Part shown: one piece after another, positions 40,701 through 47,529 of the stretch
How positions within the stretch are numbered: the first letter of the stretch is position 1
Layout of the letters: each line of letters starts with the position of its first letter
DNA from: Gordonia westfalica
GTDB taxonomy: Bacteria > Actinomycetota > Actinomycetes > Mycobacteriales > Mycobacteriaceae
Assembly: GCF_900105725.1 (NCBI RefSeq)
Contig: NZ_FNLM01000034.1
Span: 620,001 to 684,000 of the forward strand
Direction: 5' to 3'
DNA length: 64,000 nt
The notes under the pieces: generated by a model
The model's input: only the letters and a program-made list of their open reading frames with translations
The model's database searches: none
What the model was told of the DNA's origin: nothing
Position numbers and translations under genes: made by a program

Positions 40701-41394
40701 CGACGGGATGATCAGTCAGTTCGAGGGATACGACGAGCTGGAGGAGCTCGACTGGGACGCCTACCGCGCCAAGTACGGAAGCATCCAGCGCCTCGACCGC
40801 ATCCTCGAGGCCGAGAACGACGACGTGACCCGGTACAAGGTGTCCAAACAGGCCGACGTCCTCATGCTCTTCTATCTCCTGTCCGCGGAGGAACTACGAG
40901 AACTCTTGGAGCACTTGGGTTATGGCCTGCCGGCCGAGATGATCCCGCACACCATCGACTACTACATGGCGCGCACCTCGCACGGTTCGACGCTGAGTTC
41001 GGTGGTCCATTCGTGGGTCCTCGCCCGGGCCGACCGCGAGCATGCGGTCAAGTTCTTCGAGCAGGTGCTCGACGCAGACATCACCGACATCCAGGGCGGC
41101 ACGACCTCGGAGGGCATCCATCTGGCGGCCATGTGCGGCAGCATCGACCTGTTGCAGCGGTGCTTCAGCGGCCTCGAGCTCCGCAACGACCGGCTGATCC
41201 TCAATCCGCGCTGGCCTCGATCATTGGGCGCCTTGTCCTTTCGCATCTACTACCGGCGCCACCGGCTGAAGCTGACCGTCAGCGGCAGCGGCATCGAGGT
41301 GACCTCCGAGCAACGCGACGTCGACCCGATCGATGTCCAGTGCCGCGATCTGCTGGTCCAGCTCGCGCCGGGACGGACGGTGGCCTTCGAATGA
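37744..41394 (+). CDS. otsB1: HAD / trehalose-6-phosphate phosphatase / GH65 fusion (OtsB1-like)
   Basis: A 1216-residue three-part protein. Residues 1-~165 are a HAD domain whose first motif reads VVFGLDT, with Gly20 in place of the nucleophilic Asp. Residues ~170-425 are a trehalose-phosphate phosphatase-type HAD with an intact nucleophile (Asp181, Asp183 in FLDFDGTLSEI), VAIISGRDL and YFGDDLPDEDAF. Residues ~440-1216 are a GH65 glycoside hydrolase/phosphorylase with the proposed acid Glu915 in GPDEFHAGY and the phosphate-loop HGSTLSSVVHSW. The architecture matches mycobacterial OtsB1 (Rv2006), whose physiological role is not settled. The ATG at 37744 gives a family-like N-terminus. The next gene overlaps by ATGA. 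Confidence 0.9.
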   Translation: MGSTRPITIDARLHDGVVFGLDTMHTEAGSTLLESTGGLVHRLRGFGVACGVHSSRRDLPALLDAAGMGDVPALVGPADEATLLHVSDAIGVSPQRCVAVEFGPAGVAAARRDGFALVIGVDGTAPADELRRHGADAVLEHPADIRTRLGGARISTMPDAVTYLEHLNAIAVARRPAVFLDFDGTLSEIVDDPAVATLVEGAREALARLSELCPVAIISGRDLPDIRQRVGMPGLWYAGCHGLELVGPNGEHRVNDVARESTSAVFAATADLRQRFADLPGVLIEPKQYSVAVHFRNADPALADDILAGARGIGAQHGLRALPGRMVLELRPDVEWDKGRAVDWILHQVGAADVESIPIYFGDDLPDEDAFDRVATDGLGVVVRADENRNRRTAAQFAVDSPAAIPAVLGRIADLIAETVEPSTAWSLTYDHYDPAEEKLREALCTVGNGCFATRGAAPESVAGAIHYPGTYAAGVYNRLSDELPAGVVENESLVNLPNWLPLTFRIDDGDWFDIDAVELLGFRQTLDLRRAVLIRDVRFRDPQGRTTRLRQRRFVSMDMPHVCALETTIHAEDWSGRVELSSVLDGDVANTGVDRYRELAGRHLTAHETTATAPDSVLLRVQTNQSRIEVALAARTTVWRGNEQVPAHRDLVSDQGRIGHLLTVDVAAREELVVEKVVMLYTSRDRSISEPGLAAADGLARLGRFHGLLADHARAWVRLWDLCRIDLDGHPVAQRAIRFHMLHMLQVVSHNTVDTDVGIPARGLHGEAYRGHIFWDEMYVLPVVTPRLPHLAEALLRYRFRRLDEARIAAREAGHRGAMFPWQSGSDGREESQKLHLNPRSGRWNPDPSARQHHVGLAVAYNVWQYFQITHDLDFLIGAGAEMLVEIARFWADLATYDHDRGRYVIRGVIGPDEFHAGYPEAPYDGIDNNAYTNVMAVWVIRRALDALATIPQRDRINLLVDLGLREPELEVWRTLIRRMFVPFHDGMISQFEGYDELEELDWDAYRAKYGSIQRLDRILEAENDDVTRYKVSKQADVLMLFYLLSAEELRELLEHLGYGLPAEMIPHTIDYYMARTSHGSTLSSVVHSWVLARADREHAVKFFEQVLDADITDIQGGTTSEGIHLAAMCGSIDLLQRCFSGLELRNDRLILNPRWPRSLGALSFRIYYRRHRLKLTVSGSGIEVTSEQRDVDPIDVQCRDLLVQLAPGRTVAFE

Positions 41395-42364
41395 GCTCTC
41401 CGCGTCGCCGAAGCCCGAGTCGCCGAAGCCCGATGAGGGTGCGCACCCTCCCCCTGATCACCGCCGCGATCGTCGCGACGGCCGCCGGGTTCGTCCGGGT
41501 CGCCTATGTTCGCGACCTGGTCGCAGCGCGCGAACGGATCGGGTCGACCCCCGCCACCTGATCGAATCGCGATTCGGTGCGATCGAGTACGCCGGGCGCG
41601 GTGCCGGAGGCCCGGTTCTGTTGAGCCACGGCATCTTCCAGGGCTGCGATGGCGGGCTGCTGGCCGCACGGGACCTCGTGACGGACCGGCGGGTCCTCGC
41701 CCCCTCCCGTTTCGGCTATCTCGGTTCGGCGATGCCCGACGAACCGTCGGTGGCGCATCAGGCGGATGGCTTCGCCGAGCTACTCGATCATCTCGGCTAC
41801 GACGAGGTGGACGTCATCGGGATCTCCGCGGGCACGAGCGCCGCGGCCCAGTTCGCACTGCGGCACCCGACTCGGGTTCGCCACCTGGTCATCGTCTCCG
41901 GCAGCTTTCCCGGCAGCCGAACAGCGCAGCCCCCGCCGCGGTGGGCCCGGCTGTTCTACGACGATCGTGCGATGTGGGCGTTGCGGATGTGCGCCCGGCC
42001 GATGTTCTTCCGGCTGCTCGGCGTCCCGGCGGGTCTTCCTCGTACGGCAGAGGAACGTCGACTCGCCGACGAGGTGGCCGACAGCATCTTCCCGATGGCG
42101 CTGCGCAGACGCGGCGCGGTGTTCGACGCCTACGTCGGGGACCCCGAGATCGGCACCTACCCGCTCGAGGAGATCAGCACTCCCACGCTGATCGTCCACG
42201 CTGCCGACGATCCGTTGGCGTCCCACGCCGCGGCCGTCGAGGCGGCGTCGAGGATTCCCGGTGCTCGACTGGTCACCCTCGAATCCGGCGGGCACCTCCT
42301 GCTCGGCCAGAGCGGGCAGGTGAGCAGCGAGATCGCGGCCTTCCTGGCCACGCCACCGCGGTGA
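41391..42364 (+). pseudogene. Alpha/beta hydrolase, N-terminal frameshift
   Basis: The ATG at 41391 overlaps the preceding stop (ATGA) and begins a protein with a hydrophobic N-terminus (LPLITAAIVATAAGFVRVAY) that ends at 41561. The alpha/beta hydrolase body (SRFGAIEYAGRGAGGPVLLS, nucleophile region GISAGTSAAAQ, IVHAADDP, final GGHLLL) continues in another frame to 42364. The break lies in a five-C run (41548-41552); one more C would join ARERIGSTP to RHLIESRFG. The nucleophile elbow reads G-I-S-A-G, so the serine is present. Either a homopolymer sequencing error or a real mutation. Confidence 0.8.
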
Positions 42365-42369
42365 CCTTG

Positions 42370-43731
42370 CTACGCAACCGCGACGACGTCGTCGCGTGCC
42401 GGCGCCCGGGCGTCGGCACGACGCTGCGCGACCGTGTGGGCGACCAGGGTCGCCACCACCGTGACGGCGAGTAGCAGCGGGTAGCAGCCGGCGTAGACGA
42501 CGGCCGGTCCGTGCCCGACCGGACCCGGGCTTCGCGGCATCATGAACAACCCCAACGAGATCGCGTGGTCCGATGTCAGATAGGGACCGCTGTCCCACCA
42601 GTGCCGCCACCAGGTGAAGGTGAGCGCGACGACGCCCGCCGGGGCGAGCCAGTACCACCAGGTCCGACGCGACCCGCCGTGCCGTAGGGCGAGGTCGAGG
42701 GCCACGAGCAGCAGCGGCACGCACCACACCCAGTGGTGTCCCCAGGCGAACGGCGAGACCGCGCACATCGTCATTCCCACGATGGTCGCGGCGAGAAGTT
42801 CCCGGGACATCCGGTGGGCGACGACGGCGGCCCACAGTCCGAGCGCCGCGACCACCAGTGCTGCGGGCACCCACAACCACGGCGGCGCGGTGAACACCGG
42901 ACCGCCGGGTCCGGGATGGGTGAAGCGCCGGACGTCGAGGTGCGCCAGCATCTGAGAGCCGAAGCCGCGGACGGACTGATTCGCGGGTGAGTCGGCGCGG
43001 CCGATGCGGTCGGAGTCGAACAGGTGGCGCGTCCAGTACGCCCGGGCATCCGATCCGACGACGAGGAACCCGATCGCGACCGTGGCGCCGAAGGTGGCGA
43101 TCGCGGTGGCCGCAGCCCGCCACTGCCGCGTCACGAGCAGGTAGATCACGGCGAACAGCGGTGTCAGCTTGATTCCGGCCGCGATCCCGAGCGCCACTCC
43201 CCGCCACCGCGAACCGGCGCGCAGGAACACCAGGTCGGTGAGCATCAGCGCCATGACGAGGAGATTGACCTGGCCGAGCCAGATGGTGGTCCGCACCGGC
43301 TCGAGGGCGGTCACCGCGATCGAGAAGAGGACGGCGAACCCGACGAGGCGGGCATCCGGCCGGTAGCCCAGACTGCGCGTCACCAGGGCCACCACCGCGA
43401 CGAGTACCGCGAAACCGATTGTCCACCAGACGATGTTTGCCATTCCGGCGCTCATCACCGCGAGCGGCACGAACGCGATCGCCGCGAACGGCGGATACGT
43501 GAAGTGCAGGCGCCACAGCACGGGCGCGTCGTAGAGCGAACGCGAGTCGAGCACGGTGTCGGCACCGGCGCGATACACGCGGGCATCGGTCGCGTTCTCG
43601 AAGAGCCCGTAGAACGGGTTGGTGATCGGGAAAGCGGTGATGTGCCAGGCGATCACACCGAGCGCCGCGACCCCCGCCACCACCAGCGCCCACCTCGGGA
43701 TCGCACGGGTGAGAGCGGTCGGTGCGGGCAC
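42370..43731 (-). CDS. GT87-family polyprenyl-phosphate mannosyltransferase-like membrane protein
   Basis: A 453-residue polytopic membrane protein of the GT87 (DUF2029) family with about ten hydrophobic helices. DARVYRAGADTVLDSRSLYD near the first extracytoplasmic loop holds the conserved acidic residue, and YPPFAAIAF and IWLGQVNLLVMALM are family segments. Relatives use decaprenyl-phosphate sugars to build envelope glycans. The donor and acceptor cannot be told from sequence. The GTG start lies 7 nt after a TAGTCT -10 element (43739-43744), consistent with a leaderless mRNA. It converges with the hydrolase gene (5-bp gap). Confidence 0.87.
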   Translation of the reverse strand: MPAPTALTRAIPRWALVVAGVAALGVIAWHITAFPITNPFYGLFENATDARVYRAGADTVLDSRSLYDAPVLWRLHFTYPPFAAIAFVPLAVMSAGMANIVWWTIGFAVLVAVVALVTRSLGYRPDARLVGFAVLFSIAVTALEPVRTTIWLGQVNLLVMALMLTDLVFLRAGSRWRGVALGIAAGIKLTPLFAVIYLLVTRQWRAAATAIATFGATVAIGFLVVGSDARAYWTRHLFDSDRIGRADSPANQSVRGFGSQMLAHLDVRRFTHPGPGGPVFTAPPWLWVPAALVVAALGLWAAVVAHRMSRELLAATIVGMTMCAVSPFAWGHHWVWCVPLLLVALDLALRHGGSRRTWWYWLAPAGVVALTFTWWRHWWDSGPYLTSDHAISLGLFMMPRSPGPVGHGPAVVYAGCYPLLLAVTVVATLVAHTVAQRRADARAPARDDVVAVA

Positions 43732-43849
43732 TCGGGCGAGACTACGCTCGGAATGTGATCCAGGTCACGAGAAACGCCGACGGTTGGCGAGTCGTTGCCG
43801 ATTCGCGTCTCAGCGTCGCAGCTCCCCGGAGTCGGCGGGAAATGGAACG

Positions 43850-43880
43850 AAAAAAGGCCCGCCTATTCGGCAGGCCTTTC
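43850..43880 (-). terminator. Terminator of tRNA-Val(CAC)
   Basis: On the minus strand GGCCTGCC and GGCGGGCC pair (one G-U) around a short loop and are followed by six T. It lies a few nt past the tRNA 3' end. Confidence 0.75.
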
Positions 43881-43886
43881 GTTCTG

Positions 43887-43958
43887 TGGTCCCGGCTGGG
43901 ATCGAACCAGCGACCTTCCCGGTGTGAACGGGACGCTCTTCCACTGAGCCACGGGACC
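43887..43958 (-). tRNA. tRNA-Val (anticodon CAC)
   Basis: A 72-nt cloverleaf on the minus strand. The acceptor is GGTCCCG/CGGGACC, the D stem GCTC/GAGC and the anticodon stem TCCCG/CGGGA, with loop TTCACAC giving CAC. The T arm is CTGG/CCAG around TTCGATC. The encoded 3' end is A followed by CAG, so CCA is added post-transcriptionally. The ~250 bp on its 5' side (43959-44210) hold no gene apart from the next tRNA promoter. Confidence 0.95.
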
Positions 43959-44132
43959 GTGTCGGGCGCCTATGTCTGTGACAGAGGCGCCTGTGCACGA
44001 GCCAGAAGATTACACGGGTTGCCCAGAGTTCCCAAATCACCGACGTGCGCCACGTCACAGAGGCCGATTCTGCTGCTCCTGGGGAATCACACGCTGGGAA
44101 TTCGCCGTCGGGCGGCCCTCTGACCAGGCGAT

Positions 44133-44162
44133 TTGTAAAGTTCGGAATCCATCGCGTAAGTT
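44133..44162 (+). promoter_or_regulatory. Promoter of the first tRNA unit
   Basis: TTGTAA (44133-44138) and TAAGTT (44157-44162) are spaced 18 bp. They lie about 50 bp before tRNA-Gly, and a related arrangement precedes the second copy. Confidence 0.5.
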
Positions 44163-44210
44163 TCTCAACGCACCGCGAGCAGCACGATCCACAAGATCGC
44201 TCGTGGGCAT

Positions 44211-44283
44211 GCGGATGTAGCGCAGCTGGTAGCGCATCACCTTGCCAAGGTGAGGGTCGCGGGTTCGAATCCCGTCATCCGCT
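44211..44283 (+). tRNA. tRNA-Gly (anticodon GCC), copy 1
   Basis: A 73-nt cloverleaf with acceptor GCGGATG/CATCCGC, anticodon stem TCACC/GGTGA with loop TTGCCAA (GCC), T arm CGGG/CCCG. CCA is not encoded. Identical to the copy at 44650. Confidence 0.96.
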
Positions 44284-44305
44284 CGGCGCGAGTCGACTCG
44301 CATCT

Positions 44306-44376
44306 GGTGGTGTGGCCGAGTGGTGAGGCAACGGCCTGCAAAGCCGTGTACACGGGTTCGATTCCCGTCGCCACCT
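44306..44376 (+). tRNA. tRNA-Cys (anticodon GCA)
   Basis: A 71-nt cloverleaf with acceptor GGTGGTG/CGCCACC (one T-G pair), anticodon stem ACGGC/GCCGT with loop CTGCAAA (GCA), T arm CGGG/CCCG. CCA is encoded at 44377-44379. It is present only in the first tRNA unit. Confidence 0.95.
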
Positions 44377-44401
44377 CCACACGTGTGACAATTACATACC
44401 C

Positions 44402-44473
44402 GCGCGATTAGCTCAGTGGGAGAGCGCTTCCCTGACACGGAAGAGGTCACAAGTTCAATCCTTGTATCGCGCA
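44402..44473 (+). tRNA. tRNA-Val (anticodon GAC), copy 1
   Basis: A 72-nt cloverleaf with acceptor GCGCGAT/ATCGCGC, anticodon stem CTTCC/GGAAG with loop CTGACAC (GAC), T arm CAAG/CTTG. CCA is encoded at 44474-44476. Identical to the copy at 44763. Confidence 0.96.
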
Positions 44474-44490
44474 CCATTGCCCGAACAGTC

Positions 44491-44516
44491 AGCCCCGGTC
44501 TTCGGCCGGGGCTTTT
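44491..44516 (+). terminator. Terminator of the first tRNA unit
   Basis: AGCCCCGG pairs with CCGGGGCT (44506-44513) and is followed by a T run. Confidence 0.85.
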
Positions 44517-44571
44517 CTGTGTCTGCGGTTCCGGCCGCCGTCTCGGTTTCTCCACCGCGATGTGCAGGCGA

Positions 44572-44601
44572 TTCGGAAGTTTCGAATTCATGGCGTATGT
44601 T
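44572..44601 (+). promoter_or_regulatory. Promoter of the second tRNA unit
   Basis: TTCGGA (44572-44577) and TATGTT (44596-44601) spaced 18 bp, at the same distance from tRNA-Gly as in copy 1. The -10 is closer to consensus than in copy 1 and the -35 is weaker. Confidence 0.5.
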
Positions 44602-44649
44602 TCTCTTCGCACCGCGAGCAGCACGATCCACAAGATCGCTCGCGGGAAT

Positions 44650-44722
44650 GCGGATGTAGCGCAGCTGGTAGCGCATCACCTTGCCAAGGTGAGGGTCGCG
44701 GGTTCGAATCCCGTCATCCGCT
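44650..44722 (+). tRNA. tRNA-Gly (anticodon GCC), copy 2
   Basis: Identical over 73 nt to the copy at 44211, with the same anticodon loop TTGCCAA. The following spacer keeps GCGAGTCGACTCGCATCTGG and then diverges, skipping tRNA-Cys. Confidence 0.96.
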
Positions 44723-44762
44723 CGACGCGAGTCGACTCGCATCTGGATGAAAATCCCATCCC

Positions 44763-44834
44763 GCGCGATTAGCTCAGTGGGAGAGCGCTTCCCTGACACG
44801 GAAGAGGTCACAAGTTCAATCCTTGTATCGCGCA
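44763..44834 (+). tRNA. tRNA-Val (anticodon GAC), copy 2
   Basis: Identical over 72 nt to the copy at 44402. CCA is encoded at 44835-44837. Confidence 0.96.
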
Positions 44835-44851
44835 CCATTGCCCGACCAGTC

Positions 44852-44877
44852 AGCCCCGGCCTTCGGCCGGGGCTTTT
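44852..44877 (+). terminator. Terminator of the second tRNA unit
   Basis: A perfect 10-bp stem (AGCCCCGGCC with GGCCGGGGCT) with a 3-nt loop, followed by a T run. Confidence 0.88.
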
Positions 44878-44972
44878 CGCTTCCGGCCGACCATCAGCCG
44901 CCACAACCGAGCGGGAATCAGGTGACTTTCGGCCCAACGACCAGGACGCCCGGGGCGATCTAGTCTGAGATC

Positions 44973-45851
44973 GTGGCCGCGATCGCGATCAAGGACCTGG
45001 CCAAGTCGTTCGGCCATGTCAGGGCGCTCGACGGATTCGACCTGACCGTCGAAGACGGTGAGGTCCACGGATTCCTGGGACCGAACGGCGCCGGAAAGAC
45101 GACCGCGATCCGCGTGCTGCTCGGGCTGCTGCGGTCGGATTCGGGAGTGGTACGTGTCCTGGAGCGGGACCCGTGGCGGGACAACGTGAACCTGCACGGG
45201 CGTATCGCCTATGTGCCCGGCGAGGTGAATCTGTGGCCGGGTATCAGTGGCGGCGAGGTCATCGACCTGCTGTGCAACCTTCGCGGTGACCGTGACCGGC
45301 GTCGTCGCGACGAGCTGATCGATCGTTTCGACCTCGACCCGCGCAAGAAGGCCCGCACCTACTCGAAGGGCAACCGGCAGAAGGTCGCATTGATCGCCGC
45401 CCTGGCCTCCGACGCCGAACTGCTCCTGCTGGACGAACCGACGGCCGGCCTGGATCCGCTCAAGGAAGCCGAGTTCCAGCGATGCATCGAAGAGGAGCGG
45501 CGGCGTGGGCGCACCGTCCTGCTGTCGAGTCACATCCTGGCCCAGGTCGAGACCCTCTGCGATCGGGTCACCCTGATCCGGGCCGGCCGGACGGTGGACA
45601 GCGGCTCGCTGTCCGAACTGCGGCACCTCGGCCGCCTCGAGATCAGTGCCGAAACCACCCACGATCCCGCGCGACTCGACGACGTCCCCGGAGTTCACGA
45701 CCTCATCCGCGACGGCCACCGCATCCGCTGCACCGTCGACGCCGCCGCACTGGACACGGTGGTCCGCGAACTCGCGACCCTCGGCGTCCGCGATCTGACA
45801 AGCGCCCCACCGACCTTGGAGGACATCTTCCTCCGGCATTACGGCGACTGA
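44973..45851 (+). CDS. ABC transporter ATP-binding protein (exporter type)
   Basis: A 292-residue ABC ATPase. Walker A (GPNGAGKTT), a modified signature (YSKGNRQKV instead of LSGGQ), Walker B with D-loop ([14 protein letters not shown]) and the H-loop histidine ([11 protein letters not shown]) are present. A ~90-residue C-terminal domain follows. It resembles ATPases of antibiotic exporters such as the tetronasin type. The GTG start lies 6 nt after TAGTCT (44961-44966), suggesting leaderless translation. The permease gene follows 18 bp downstream. Confidence 0.92.
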   Translation: MAAIAIKDLAKSFGHVRALDGFDLTVEDGEVHGFLGPNGAGKTTAIRVLLGLLRSDSGVVRVLERDPWRDNVNLHGRIAYVPGEVNLWPGISGGEVIDLLCNLRGDRDRRRRDELIDRFDLDPRKKARTYSKGNRQKVALIAALASDAELLLLDEPTAGLDPLKEAEFQRCIEEERRRGRTVLLSSHILAQVETLCDRVTLIRAGRTVDSGSLSELRHLGRLEISAETTHDPARLDDVPGVHDLIRDGHRIRCTVDAAALDTVVRELATLGVRDLTSAPPTLEDIFLRHYGD

Positions 45852-45869
45852 GGTCTGGGGAGCCCCCGG

Positions 45870-47513
45870 ATGGCGGAGATCGAGATGACCCAGGTCGCCC
45901 AGCAGAGCACGGTGCGCAGCGCCGGGCGGACTGCAGACGCCACCGGTCTCCGCACACTGCTGAGGTTCTACATCCGGCGTGAACGGGCCGCACTCGTGGC
46001 GTGGATAGGCGGGACCGCGGCCCTGGTGGGCTTCCAGGCCGTTGCCAGTCAGAACCTCTACGACACGCCGGCGAAGCTCGCGGCCCTCCGCGAGACCATC
46101 GGCGGGAGCCCCGCGGTCGTCGCACTCAGTGGCCCGGAGGCACTTCTCGCCAGTATCGGCGGTGAGGTCGTGTTCGAGATATTCGGCTATGCCGCAATCG
46201 TTCTCGGACTCATGTCGATGTTTCTCGTCGGTCGCCACACGCGTACCGACGAAGAGAACGGACGCGCCGAACTCCTCCGGTCGACACGTGTGGGCCGCGA
46301 CGCGCCGGTCGCCACCGCCCTCGCCCTCGCCTCCCTCGCAAACCTCGCCGCGGGCATCGCCGTCGCGGTCACCGCCGTCGCCACCGGGCTCCCGGCCGGC
46401 GGCTCGGTCCTCTTCGGAGCGGCACTCGCAGGGGTGGGTCTCACCTTCGCGACACTGACGGCACTGGCCGCGCAGATCTTCGAGAATCCCCGAAGCGTCT
46501 ACGGATCCATCACCGCCATGCTCGGCCTGGCGTACGTCCTCCGCGCGGTGGGCGACGTCGGCAACGGGCTGGCGTCGTGGCTCTCCCCCATCGGCTGGGG
46601 TCAGCGCACGTTGCCGTACGTGGATGACAGGTGGTGGCCTCTTCTGCTTCCACTCGTGGCATCGGTGCTCACCGTCGGAGCGGCCGTGGCCGTCTCCGAA
46701 CACCGCGACTTCGGCGCCGGGGTCTTCGGCAACCGCGCCGGGCGTGCGGAGGCGTCGTGGTTGTTGCACACGACGACGGGTCTGGCGTGGCGTCTGCACC
46801 GCGGATCGATCGCCGCCTGGGCGACAGGCGTGTTCGTGTTGTCGGCCGCCTACGGATCGTTCGGCGACGCGATCACCGAGTTCATCGAGAACAACCCGCA
46901 GATCGCGGAGTTCCTGCCCGGCGGCGCCGAGGACGCCGTGGACGCCTACCTCGCCCTGACCCTCACGATCGCCGCGCTGCTCTCGGCCGGATACGGGGTG
47001 AACAGCGCGCTACGGGCGCGCCGCGAGGAGACCGCCGAGCGGGCCGAGTGGCTGGTCGCGGCCACCACCAACCGGATCTCCTGGCTCGCCGGCCACGTCA
47101 CGATGGCGCTCGTCGGCAGCGCCGCCGTCCTGGCAGCCGGTGCGGTGGGCGAAGGGCTGGCCTACGGCCTCACCATCGGCGATCTCGGCCAGATCCCGCG
47201 CCTGCTCGCCGCGGCGGCGGTGTACGTTCCGGCGGTCTGGTTGATCCCTGCGGTCGCCGTGGCCGGCGTCGGGTGGCTGCCCCGGGCCGCCGCGATCATC
47301 GCCTGGACGTACTTCGCGTACTGCCTCGTCGCCGAGATCCTCGCCCAGTCGTTCAACCTGCCCGAGTGGACCCGGACCGCATCGCCGTTCCGCCATCTGC
47401 CCCAGGCACCTCTCGACACGGTCACCGCAGGAGGAATTCTCGGGGTCCTCGTACTGGCGGCGGTCGCCGCGATCGGAGGCCTCGTCGGATTCGGCAGGCG
47501 CGACCTGGGTTAG
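45870..47513 (+). CDS. ABC exporter permease (antibiotic-efflux type)
   Basis: A 547-residue membrane protein with about twelve hydrophobic helices arranged as two six-helix halves, typical of the tetronasin-resistance/exporter permease family. SRRERAALVAW-like basic starts and RSTRVGRDAPVATAL / ARREETAERAEWLVAATTNR mark the loops before each half. With the ATPase it would form a two-component exporter. The substrate is unknown. It ends 16 bp before the convergent ligase gene. Confidence 0.85.
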   Translation: MAEIEMTQVAQQSTVRSAGRTADATGLRTLLRFYIRRERAALVAWIGGTAALVGFQAVASQNLYDTPAKLAALRETIGGSPAVVALSGPEALLASIGGEVVFEIFGYAAIVLGLMSMFLVGRHTRTDEENGRAELLRSTRVGRDAPVATALALASLANLAAGIAVAVTAVATGLPAGGSVLFGAALAGVGLTFATLTALAAQIFENPRSVYGSITAMLGLAYVLRAVGDVGNGLASWLSPIGWGQRTLPYVDDRWWPLLLPLVASVLTVGAAVAVSEHRDFGAGVFGNRAGRAEASWLLHTTTGLAWRLHRGSIAAWATGVFVLSAAYGSFGDAITEFIENNPQIAEFLPGGAEDAVDAYLALTLTIAALLSAGYGVNSALRARREETAERAEWLVAATTNRISWLAGHVTMALVGSAAVLAAGAVGEGLAYGLTIGDLGQIPRLLAAAAVYVPAVWLIPAVAVAGVGWLPRAAAIIAWTYFAYCLVAEILAQSFNLPEWTRTASPFRHLPQAPLDTVTAGGILGVLVLAAVAAIGGLVGFGRRDLG

Positions 47514-47529
47514 CCGCGGGCCCTGGCTC

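Larger units (their letters stand above)
44133..44877 (+). repeat. Tandem duplication of a tRNA transcription unit
   Basis: The block promoter, 32-bp leader (CACCGCGAGCAGCACGATCC and following), tRNA-Gly, spacer (GCGAGTCGACTCGCATCTGG), tRNA-Val and terminator occurs twice. tRNA-Gly copies are 439 bp apart and tRNA-Val copies 361 bp apart. The difference is the tRNA-Cys segment, found only in copy 1. The tRNA sequences are identical; the flanks have diverged. Confidence 0.85.

Noticed and set aside
41400..41432. 15-bp direct repeat (GTCGCCGAAGCCCGA twice) at the start of the alpha/beta hydrolase
   Set aside because: It codes in frame for repeated Arg/Ser/Pro and looks like simple local slippage without further support for a function.
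43732..43849. Possible short plus-strand coding sequence between the GT87 gene and the tRNA-Val terminator
   Set aside because: Open frames run through the tRNA and its terminator and show no ribosome binding site or family features.
43959..44210. Possible small RNA or gene in the gap between divergent tRNAs
   Set aside because: Only the tRNA promoter elements can be supported; remaining sequence shows no stem plus T-run of its own.
44973..47513. Mobile island next to the tRNA cluster
   Set aside because: No integrase, transposase, att repeats or composition change was seen around the ABC exporter.
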